Of a stretch of DNA of 5,682 nt, positions 1-5,157 are shown in pieces. Under the pieces are notes generated by a model that made no database searches, was not told where the DNA came from, and saw only the letters and a program-made list of their open reading frames with translations. This stretch comes from an uncultured Porphyromonadaceae bacterium (GTDB taxonomy: Bacteria > Bacteroidota > Bacteroidia > Bacteroidales > Muribaculaceae): NCBI GenBank assembly GCA_947175455.1, contig CAMWMW010000139.1, positions 1 through 5,682 of the forward strand. Direction: 5' to 3'. Numbering within the stretch: the stretch's first letter is position 1; the number at the start of each line of letters is the position of its first letter. The position numbers and the translations under genes are program-made.

Positions 1-2
1 GA

Positions 3-695
3 TTTGACGAGACATATTCGTCTCCGCATCTTGAGATGACAGTGAAAATCGGAGATAACGTTTGTGAAAAGAAACGTTTTTTCTCTGATTTTGATTTATA
101 TGGGGGTGAGAACGCCTTCATGATTGATATTGACTCTTCCGGCTGGAGACTTCGCGGCGGCAACAGAAATTACAAGACCATGTCGGAGTATTCGTCAGAA
201 GGTTTCGAGGCTGACAGTATAGGTTACGCCTTGTGGCCGGGAGGAAGACTTGGTGTGGATCACATCTGTCTGGAAACAGCAGGAGTGTCAGCGGAAGGAT
301 TCCGCCGTTTCGGAACTGCGGAAGATGTCATGGCATATCTTGGGCGTTCATCAGATGCAATGGAGGGTATCTGGGGAGTGTTCGATCTCATGCTTGAAGA
401 CGACAGGCTGCGGATGGGCGGGGATTACCTTCTTGCGCTTGTAAAATCGGAGACCGGCTACGACATCCTCTATATGGGAGGTGCTGTTAAAAATCCGGCT
501 TCATGGACTCCCGGCATACTTAAGGGCCGACTTGTCGCCGGCCCTTTCGAAGGAATCTATAATGTTGAATGGATAGATGTGACAGGAGAGACTATGAGCG
601 GGATAAAGGCGCAGTCGGACAACGGACTGCTTAAACTTGTCTTTCCCGATGACTCCTCTGAGCTGAGACTCAGGAAGGTCACTTCGTCTCTTTGA
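3..695 (+). CDS. Uncharacterised protein, 3' part of a gene running in from the left
   Basis: I do not recognise this protein with confidence. The frame is open to the left edge, with 11 codons before the first ATG at 36. There is no signal peptide or other N-terminal feature after that ATG, so the gene probably starts outside the window and about 230 C-terminal residues are visible. Two parts can be seen, numbered from the ATG at 36. Residues 1-105 are a mixed region with many aromatic and Gly residues. Residues 109-215 form a beta-rich domain opening with EGIWGVFD, followed by GGDYLLALVKSETGYDILYM, a W-P-G turn (NPASWTPG) and a G-x-Y-N-V-E-W strand. From memory, similar 'EGIW ... Y-x-L-A-I-V-K ... 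W-x-x-G' modules recur at the C-termini of Bacteroidetes exported proteins, some of them peptidases; that is only an analogy. Its last 17 bp overlap the end of the convergent lipoprotein gene. An internal start at 36 cannot be excluded. Confidence 0.7.
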   Translation, partial: FDETYSSPHLEMTVKIGDNVCEKKRFFSDFDLYGGENAFMIDIDSSGWRLRGGNRNYKTMSEYSSEGFEADSIGYALWPGGRLGVDHICLETAGVSAEGFRRFGTAEDVMAYLGRSSDAMEGIWGVFDLMLEDDRLRMGGDYLLALVKSETGYDILYMGGAVKNPASWTPGILKGRLVAGPFEGIYNVEWIDVTGETMSGIKAQSDNGLLKLVFPDDSSELRLRKVTSSL

Positions 696-1488
696 TTCCG
701 AGCAAAATGTAGAGCCCGTGCGGGCTCAATATATCCGACAGCTCGCCGGCTGATAGTTCCACTTGTATGGTACCTTCGGAATACGGCGCGATCTGATACG
801 GGTCATAGCTGAATATTATACCCTTTGAAGTTAGACCGAACTGTGCCGGAATCCCGATCTGGTCAACAGGCACAAGAAGATCATAGCCTTCATTTTTGAT
901 TTTATCGCGTATCAACTGGAGCAGGGTGTCCTTATAGTCTTTTTTAAACAAATCTCCAAGTGATATGACTTTTCCGTCAGTAAGACAGAAATTGACGTAT
1001 CTGGTGGAACTGTTGCCATGGGCGGCAAGACATGCGTATGCATAATTCATATTCTCCCACACTACAGCTCTTGGAGTTACAAGCGTTGTTGTCAGAGTGG
1101 AAACGGTTTCGCCACATGCCTCGGTTTCGGATGCAGCGAGGTCAGTGAGCTGCATGGAATCAGGCAAAACCGGTTCCGCATTGCCGTCGGTTATGCGCAC
1201 CCCCGCCATGTTCAGCAAAGTTTCTCTCAAAGCATTCACATCGGTGTCACCTATATCTTCCGGGAGTATCCCCTGTCCGATAAACCTTACAAGTTTACCG
1301 CCTGGAGCCTCAAGAGTGTCAGAGCCTGTAAATTCACCTATGTAATCATAAGTATAAGACTCGAATTTGATGTCTCTTGACGAGACAGGCTCGTTATTGT
1401 CGCTTTTTTTGTCTTTTGTCGAGCAGGATGTGACTGACACGGCAAGCGAAGCCATGACAGCAATAGCAAATAAGACTCTTCTCTTCAT
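679..1488 (-). CDS. DUF3298-domain lipoprotein
   Basis: Predicted lipoprotein of 269 residues. The N-terminus MKRRVLFAIAVMASLAVS followed by V-T-S-C places the lipidated cysteine at residue 22. An acidic and lysine-rich linker follows (about residues 23-38). I chose the ATG at 1488 over the one at 1524 because the longer form would put 12 polar residues ahead of the signal peptide and would overlap the upstream gene. The C-terminal half matches the DUF3298 (RsiV C-terminal-like) pattern: Y-V-N-F-C-L-T-D-G-K-V-I-S-L-G-D-L-F (about 164-181), a helix, then G-I-I-F-S-Y-D-P-Y-Q-I-A-P-Y (about 223-236) and a final strand and helix. The region at 36-150 fits the DUF4163-like half that usually precedes it. 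In other bacteria such folds occur in anti-sigma factors and peptidoglycan deacetylases, but there is no catalytic domain here and function is unknown. It follows the TPM gene by 29 bp on the same strand, so co-transcription is likely. Its 3' end overlaps the convergent gene. Confidence 0.85.
   Translation of the reverse strand: MKRRVLFAIAVMASLAVSVTSCSTKDKKSDNNEPVSSRDIKFESYTYDYIGEFTGSDTLEAPGGKLVRFIGQGILPEDIGDTDVNALRETLLNMAGVRITDGNAEPVLPDSMQLTDLAASETEACGETVSTLTTTLVTPRAVVWENMNYAYACLAAHGNSSTRYVNFCLTDGKVISLGDLFKKDYKDTLLQLIRDKIKNEGYDLLVPVDQIGIPAQFGLTSKGIIFSYDPYQIAPYSEGTIQVELSAGELSDILSPHGLYILLGIKETK
712..727. other. Perfect GC-rich hairpin inside the 3' end of the DUF3298 gene
   Basis: GAGCCC at 712-717 and GGGCTC at 722-727 form a perfect 6-bp stem around GTGC. 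The hairpin lies 17 bases past the stop of the convergent plus-strand gene, so it could stabilise or end that transcript. No T-run follows on the plus strand (AATATATCC). On the minus strand the hairpin is followed by TACATTTTGC, a weak T-run, but it is still inside the lipoprotein coding region (the Ser-Pro-His-Gly-Leu segment). A codon-driven coincidence is possible. Confidence 0.3.
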
Positions 1489-1517
1489 AATATATATTAT
1501 TCTGTTTTTAAATTTTA

Positions 1518-2801
1518 TTACCATCCTCCCGAGGCGCCTCCGCCTCCGGTTGAGCCTCCGCCGAATCCACCTCCGAATCCGCCCCCGAATCCACCTCCGT
1601 TGCCTCTGTGCCCGGTCATGGCTCCGATCGCGGCTCCTGCTATGAAAGGAGCTGCGGATTCTTTCCTTGGTATAACAAACTGCTTCCTCTTTTGATTGTG
1701 GCAGAACTTACATTCATATATCTTTTCACCTGTGCCCTGATGACGAGTGGTTGCAGGAACTATTGTTCTGGTGCCGATCTGACACATCGCGACTGTGTGG
1801 CAGTCGGGACATTCGGAATATTTCTGTTGATTCTTTTTGAACGCGTATCGTTCGATGGTTCCGCAACGCGGGCATTCCCATACATCGTAATCGATAGTGT
1901 CAAGTTTCTCCTCGAAATCCTGCGAGTCCGACAGCAGTTCATTATCCTCCTCTTCCCCGAGGCGATTCATGCGGGTGCCGCAAGTGGAGCATTTCAGTTT
2001 ACGGGTGCGGTATGACCTGTAAAGTAAAAACGCAAAAGCGAGAAATATGATTCCGGAGCCAAGAGAGAGCAGGGTTATCCAGCAGAAGGCGGGCAAGGAA
2101 TCGCGCCACATTATTGCCTTGTGGTAATTGTCACTCTTTTTTCTTCCCTTGAAAAGGTATACGACAAACATCCCCAGACTGAAGAGGAAAGCGCAAGTTG
2201 CCACAATCCTGATGAACTTCCATATCACTTCACCGGAAAGCGCATTTACCGTTCCCGAGTGATTGTCCGGTTGTCGGGATCTGATTTCCTCCGCAACTGC
2301 CGGATCTGTCAGAACCCGGGAAACAAGGGCTGTGGCGTCATCTACCGCTCTGTTGATATCGCCATCTCTCATATTGGGTATAATGGCGGTGTTTATGATG
2401 TTCTTACACGAAATGTCGGGCAAGGCTCCTTCAACTCCATATCCGGTTGTTATTCTTGCGCGTCTTTGTTCCGGCGCTATCACGAGCAAAACACCATTGT
2501 CCTTGTCTTTTTTACCTATTCCCCAAAGGGTAAAGAGCTGTTCGCTCCAGTCTTCTATTGTGGTTTCTCCGATAGACGGCGGAATAGCCACTACGGCTTC
2601 CACTGAAGTCTGTTGCCGAAGATCCCATAATCTGCGGTTTACAGCCTCTTTGGTCGCGGGCGACAGCAGGTTTCCGGGGTCAGATACAAATTCATATCTG
2701 TTTGAGACGTTCACGTTCGGCATTGACTCCGGAGAATATACTTCAGCGTGAGCCGTCAGGCATATGATTGTGAACAGATATAATAAAAAACTTCTTGTCA
2801 T
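1518..2801 (-). CDS. TPM-domain (YgcG-like) membrane protein with two zinc-ribbon motifs and a Gly-rich tail
   Basis: Protein of 427 residues. A signal peptide (residues 1-19, cleavage near A-H-A|E) is followed by a TPM domain (about 37-165; TPM stands for TLP18.3, Psb32 and MOLO-1). Recognisable TPM elements are V-S-D-P-G-N-L-L-S, V-E-A-V-V-A-I-P, W-G-I-G-K-K-D-K-D-N-G-V-L-L-V-I-A and the R-I-T-T-G-Y-G-V-E-G-A-L-P-D motif. Two hydrophobic segments (about 193-217 and 238-260) should anchor the TPM domain outside the inner membrane. Four CxxC pairs follow (C271/C274, C310/C313, C331/C334, C364/C367), consistent with two zinc ribbons, probably cytoplasmic. The tail from 402 is almost pure Gly-Phe and ends GGASGGW. 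Gly-rich tails are usual in this family; the double zinc ribbon is less so. Some TPM proteins have phosphatase activity and others serve in photosystem repair, but the role here is unknown. TPM genes often neighbour lemA, which is not seen here. The start at 2801 sits on the edge of a large palindrome. Confidence 0.88.
   Translation of the reverse strand: MTRSFLLYLFTIICLTAHAEVYSPESMPNVNVSNRYEFVSDPGNLLSPATKEAVNRRLWDLRQQTSVEAVVAIPPSIGETTIEDWSEQLFTLWGIGKKDKDNGVLLVIAPEQRRARITTGYGVEGALPDISCKNIINTAIIPNMRDGDINRAVDDATALVSRVLTDPAVAEEIRSRQPDNHSGTVNALSGEVIWKFIRIVATCAFLFSLGMFVVYLFKGRKKSDNYHKAIMWRDSLPAFCWITLLSLGSGIIFLAFAFLLYRSYRTRKLKCSTCGTRMNRLGEEEDNELLSDSQDFEEKLDTIDYDVWECPRCGTIERYAFKKNQQKYSECPDCHTVAMCQIGTRTIVPATTRHQGTGEKIYECKFCHNQKRKQFVIPRKESAAPFIAGAAIGAMTGHRGNGGGFGGGFGGGFGGGSTGGGGASGGW
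1561..1596 (-). repeat. Three 12-bp tandem units encoding the Gly-Phe tail
   Basis: Three consecutive 12-bp units on the plus strand (1561-1572, 1573-1584, 1585-1596) read CCGAATCCACCT, CCGAATCCGCCC and CCGAATCCACCT. Units 1 and 3 are identical and unit 2 differs at two bases. On the coding strand each unit gives Gly-Gly-Phe-Gly in the tail of the TPM protein. The unit is a multiple of three, so gain or loss of copies would change tail length without breaking the frame. Confidence 0.8.
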
Positions 2802-2983
2802 AAGTAAGTATTGAAAATTAGTTTATAATAAGTAAATGCTGTGCTTATTTAAATTTTGAATCTTTTGGATGCTTTCATGATTTCTCATCAGTCGCATAGC
2901 CCGCTATGCTCCTTCTTCGGAATCATGAAATCATCTCAAAATCTCCTAAAATTTAATATAAGCTAATTTCCAACACTTACTTA
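2801..2983. repeat. 183-bp imperfect palindrome, MITE- or REP-like candidate
   Basis: This element fills almost the whole gap between two divergent genes. Its outer ends are inverted repeats: 2801-2824 matches the reverse complement of 2960-2983 at 21 of 24 positions. Inside these are nested arms. AAATTTT at 2851-2857 pairs with 2948-2954 perfectly, TTTT at 2863-2866 pairs with 2938-2941, and 2868-2882 pairs with 2921-2935 at 14 of 15 positions. The centre is a perfect 7-bp hairpin at 2894-2909. The left half also has a small separate stem, AATAAG at 2827-2832 with CTTATT at 2844-2849, which has no partner on the right. No transposase is encoded and no clear target-site duplication flanks the ends. 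Terminal inverted repeats, small size and lack of coding capacity fit a miniature inverted-repeat element. A large transcribed hairpin is the main alternative. No clear gene lies in this stretch. Confidence 0.7.
2868..2935. other. Central cruciform-capable hairpin of the palindrome
   Basis: This is the best-paired core of the intergenic palindrome. The outer stem, 2868-2882 with 2921-2935, contains 14 pairs and a single C-T mismatch. A symmetric 11-by-11 base internal loop follows (2883-2893 and 2910-2920); it is pyrimidine-rich on the plus strand and purine-rich on the minus strand. The inner stem is GCATAGC at 2894-2900 with GCTATGC at 2903-2909 around a two-base CC turn. Equal loop arms between two strong stems suggest a conserved structure or protein-binding site rather than a chance palindrome. 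Confidence 0.6.
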
Positions 2984-3009
2984 TTGTATTGACATGAAAT
3001 TATATCGAG

Positions 3010-3831
3010 ATGAAAAAATTTCTTTTGGCTCTGGTTCTGACCATGATTTCCATTGCCACGTCCCATGCAGAGGAGCTGTCACGTCCCGTAGTGCAGGAAT
3101 ACCGTCTTGAGGCGGGGAGAGGCACGGCGTTATCCACATATCTTTCTCCCCTCACATATGACGGCAAGGTTTTCGGAGCATCAGCCCAATGGACAAAGGC
3201 ATCCCCATGGGCGCCGGAAACACTTATAATGCAGTTTGCCGCAAAAGCAAACATGCGCGATTACCTGAATCCGGCACGCACGGCTTCCATGATCGGTATC
3301 GACGGGATGTTCACATGGGGAATGCAATGGCGCAGACGCCTGCCCTGTTCGCTGCAGGTAACCGCAGGCGGATCCATTGACGTTGATGCGGGATGTCTCT
3401 ATCTTACGCGTAACGGGAACAATCCCGTAAGCGTGCTTGCCTCGGCATCGTTGGACATCAACGCCTCATTGTCCTGGAGATTCAGTATAGGAAAGATTCC
3501 GATGATACTCGCCAATGAAATCCGCATTCCGTCATTAGGATGCTTCTTTTCACCGCAATATGGCGAGACATATTATGAAATCTGGCTTGGAAACCGCGAG
3601 GGACTTGCCCATTGCGGCTGGTGGGGCAACCGTTTCTGCATCGACAATCTCCTTTCGCTCAGACTTGATTTCGGGCGTACCGCCATGCAGCTGGGCTACC
3701 GTTACGACTACCGCTCCTCATGGGCGAACTCGCTCGACACCCGCCTGCACACCCATTCCTTCGTAATCGGCATAATTCCCCACGGTCTCGGCATCAAACG
3801 CCGCGCCCGCATCAACTCCCCCCTCTACTGA
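3010..3831 (+). CDS. DUF3316-family exported protein
   Basis: Protein of 273 residues with a clear signal peptide (MKKFLLALVLTMISIATSHA, cleavage before E-E). The mature N-terminus E-Y-R-L-E-A-G-R-G followed by S-T-Y-L-S-P-L-T-Y-D-G (about 42-52) matches the opening of the DUF3316 family, which is largely confined to Bacteroidetes. The rest alternates polar and hydrophobic residues in short strands rich in aromatics. Examples are M-F-T-W-G-M-Q-W (100-107), L-S-W-R-F-S-I-G (154-161), A-M-Q-L-G-Y-R-Y-D-Y-R (225-235) and T-H-S-F-V-I-G-I (248-255). This is consistent with a beta-barrel or beta-sandwich at the outer membrane, but that is inference. No catalytic motif is apparent and function is unknown. 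The ATG at 3010 is supported by the adjacent signal peptide. It lies 26 bp from the right end of the palindrome. The S41 peptidase gene follows after 41 bp on the same strand, so the two are probably co-transcribed. Confidence 0.82.
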   Translation: MKKFLLALVLTMISIATSHAEELSRPVVQEYRLEAGRGTALSTYLSPLTYDGKVFGASAQWTKASPWAPETLIMQFAAKANMRDYLNPARTASMIGIDGMFTWGMQWRRRLPCSLQVTAGGSIDVDAGCLYLTRNGNNPVSVLASASLDINASLSWRFSIGKIPMILANEIRIPSLGCFFSPQYGETYYEIWLGNREGLAHCGWWGNRFCIDNLLSLRLDFGRTAMQLGYRYDYRSSWANSLDTRLHTHSFVIGIIPHGLGIKRRARINSPLY

Positions 3832-3872
3832 TAGCACAATTAAGAGCTTGTTTAAAAGAAATAACACCAAGT

Positions 3873-4895
3873 ATGAAATATAAAATATATGGAATGCTGA
3901 TCTTGTCGCTGTTAATGACGGCTTGTCATGAGGTGCCGGAGTATCAGGATGATCCGTACGGGAATTTCGATGCCCTTGCAGCAATCGTAAGCGACAGATA
4001 TTGCTTTTTCGAAGAGAAAGGCATCGACTGGGACGAAGTGTGCCGTCAGTATCGCGCGGAAGTTAAACCAGACACAAAAATGCTGGAGCTCTTCGACATC
4101 TGCTCGCGGCTGCTCGATGAACTGCAGGACGGACATGTGAACCTTTCATCGCGTTTCAACACCAGTTACTACCGCAAGTGGTGGAGCGATTATCCACAGG
4201 ATTTCAACCTCCGCACGCTGCAGCAGTATTATCTGGATTTTGATTACATGCAGACTTCTGGTATATCCTACAAAATGCTGACCGATGAAATCGGATACAT
4301 GTATTACCCCTCGTTCTCGTCGGGCATCAGTCCCTCAAGCCTCGATTATATCCTGGCGATTCTACATGAATCCAAAGGTCTCATAATAGATATCAGAGAC
4401 AACGGCGGCGGTATGCTCACCAATATAAACACTCTTGTGGGTCGTTTCATAGAGGAGAATGCCACAGGCGGCTACATACGCCACAAGACAGGTCCCGCCC
4501 ACAACGCGTTCTCAGACCCCTTTCCGATCGAATATGAAGCTGCGGATCCTGACAAAAGGGTAAAATATCTCGGCAAGCCGATTCTGGTTCTCACAAACAG
4601 ATCCTGCTATTCCGCCGCGAATAATTTTGTCGCAGTAATGAAAACTCTTCCGAATGTGCGGATAGTAGGCGCACGTACCGGAGGAGGAGGAGGACTCCCC
4701 TTCTCTTCCGAACTGCCCAACGGGTGGTCGGTAAGATTCTCCTCATGTCCGATCAGCGACAGACACGACCGCTCCACAGAGGCGGGAATAGACCCGTCTC
4801 CCGGATGCGAGGTGCATTGCAAGGACGCAGACCTTGCTGCGGGACACGATGCGATTCTCGACTTTGCGATTAACCTTTTGCAAACTGCAGGATAA
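3873..4895 (+). CDS. S41-family peptidase lipoprotein
   Basis: Predicted lipoprotein of 340 residues. The ATG at 3873 gives a proper lipoprotein signal (MKYKIYGMLILSLLMTAC, lipidated C18). The frame is open further upstream to an ATG at 3720, but that extension lies inside the preceding gene and is Pro/His/Arg-rich, so it is not real. The N-terminal helical region (about 30-92) has the pattern of Bacteroidetes S41 proteins: Y-C-F-F-E-E-K-G-I-D-W-D-E-V, then L-D-E-L-Q-D-G-H-V-N-L with H88. The protease core (about 137-335) includes I-I-D-I-R-D-N-G-G-G (171-180), L-T-N-R-S-C-Y-S-A-A-N (240-250, likely nucleophile S247) and S-T-E-A-G-I-D-P (E303). The lysine that forms the dyad in classical C-terminal processing proteases is absent: the matching stretch is A-R-T-G-G-G-G-G. 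A tricorn-like Ser247/His88/Glu303 triad is therefore more plausible, by inference. No clear PDZ domain is visible. Its substrate is unknown. It should act in the periplasm or on the cell surface. The last 26 bp overlap the convergent small gene. Confidence 0.88.
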   Translation: MKYKIYGMLILSLLMTACHEVPEYQDDPYGNFDALAAIVSDRYCFFEEKGIDWDEVCRQYRAEVKPDTKMLELFDICSRLLDELQDGHVNLSSRFNTSYYRKWWSDYPQDFNLRTLQQYYLDFDYMQTSGISYKMLTDEIGYMYYPSFSSGISPSSLDYILAILHESKGLIIDIRDNGGGMLTNINTLVGRFIEENATGGYIRHKTGPAHNAFSDPFPIEYEAADPDKRVKYLGKPILVLTNRSCYSAANNFVAVMKTLPNVRIVGARTGGGGGLPFSSELPNGWSVRFSSCPISDRHDRSTEAGIDPSPGCEVHCKDADLAAGHDAILDFAINLLQTAG

Positions 4896-5106
4896 CCGGC
4901 GACTTTATCTCGACGCCATATTTTTCTGCAAAACGCAGAATGTTTCTGGCAAGTTCGGGCTTCAGCTCCTCCGGACAATAACGGAAATAAGCCTCTGCCG
5001 CACGCACATGTGTGGCATCGGGCATAGGATATTCCCGGCGACCGGGTAGTCCGAAAACGTTATCCGGCAATTCTTTTCTCTCTTCTGCATCCAGTATGTC
5101 TTTCAT
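4870..5106 (-). CDS. Small 'FGLP' protein resembling a phage-associated domain (possibly DUF6582)
   Basis: A soluble protein of 78 residues starting at the ATG at 5106. An in-frame ATG at 5154 would add 16 residues but leave only 3 bp before the divergent manA start. The shorter form leaves 51 bp for regulatory sequence and begins with the likely conserved MKDILDAEERKELPD. The core reads L-P-D-N-V-F-G-L-P-G-R-R-E-Y-P-M-P-D-A-T-H-V-R-A-A (13-37), then a Y-F-R-Y-C-P segment and a helix, E-L-A-R-N-I-L-R-F-A-E-K-Y-G-V (51-65). From memory, the pattern 'L-P-x-x-x-F-G-L-P-x-x-R-x-Y-P-x-x-D-x-x-H-V' followed by a 'K-E-L-A-x-x-I' helix occurs in domains attached to phage structural or head-maturation proteins, and as stand-alone small proteins in gut bacteria. 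The family number is uncertain. No other phage gene is present here, and function is unknown. Its 3' end overlaps the peptidase gene by 26 bp. Confidence 0.75.
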   Translation of the reverse strand: MKDILDAEERKELPDNVFGLPGRREYPMPDATHVRAAEAYFRYCPEELKPELARNILRFAEKYGVEIKSPVILQFAKG

Positions 5107-5157
5107 AGCTCTTGTCTTTTTAGTTATGTTATTATCGTAACAATTAAAAAACAAAAT

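Noticed and set aside
1018..1380. Open frames on the plus strand across the two minus-strand genes (for example 1018-1380, 1608-2015, 2121-2606, 2263-2751).
   Set aside because: They are antisense to well-supported genes. Their translations are low in recognisable domains and rich in Ser, Arg and Cys, as expected of shadow frames.
1489..1524. Longer start of the DUF3298 lipoprotein at 1524, overlapping the TPM gene's stop.
   Set aside because: It would place MVIKFKNRIIYI in front of a complete lipoprotein signal. The ATG at 1488 gives a normal signal peptide and a 29-bp spacer.
2813..2820. Minus-strand TAATTTTC resembles the Bacteroides -7 promoter box TAnnTTTG upstream of the TPM gene.
   Set aside because: It would place the transcript start about 5 bases before the ATG, and no -33 TTG is found at the right spacing. 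The plus-strand counterpart at 2964-2971 is a poorer match.
2872..2900. Minus strand reads CTGATGAG then, shortly after, GAAA, resembling the core of a hammerhead ribozyme.
   Set aside because: There is no stem II between the two motifs, two extra bases separate the inner stem from CTGATGA, and 22 bases rather than a U-H cleavage dinucleotide lie between the outer stem and the inner stem. The match looks coincidental.
2849..2966. Two mini-ORFs within the palindrome: minus 2849-2878 (9 residues, MKASKRFKI) and plus 2925-2966 (13 residues, MKSSQNLLKFNIS).
   Set aside because: They are mirror images created by the inverted arms. They are very short and have no sign of coding constraint or initiation signals.
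3720..3872. Upstream extension of the S41 peptidase frame to an ATG at 3720.
   Set aside because: It lies within the DUF3316 gene and is Pro/His/Arg-rich, and it would bury the lipoprotein signal peptide that begins at 3873.
4924..4940. Small hairpin TTCTGC/GCAGAA after the S41 stop, considered as a terminator.
   Set aside because: The stem is only 6 bp and AT-leaning, no T-run follows it on the plus strand, and it lies within the coding region of the small minus-strand gene.
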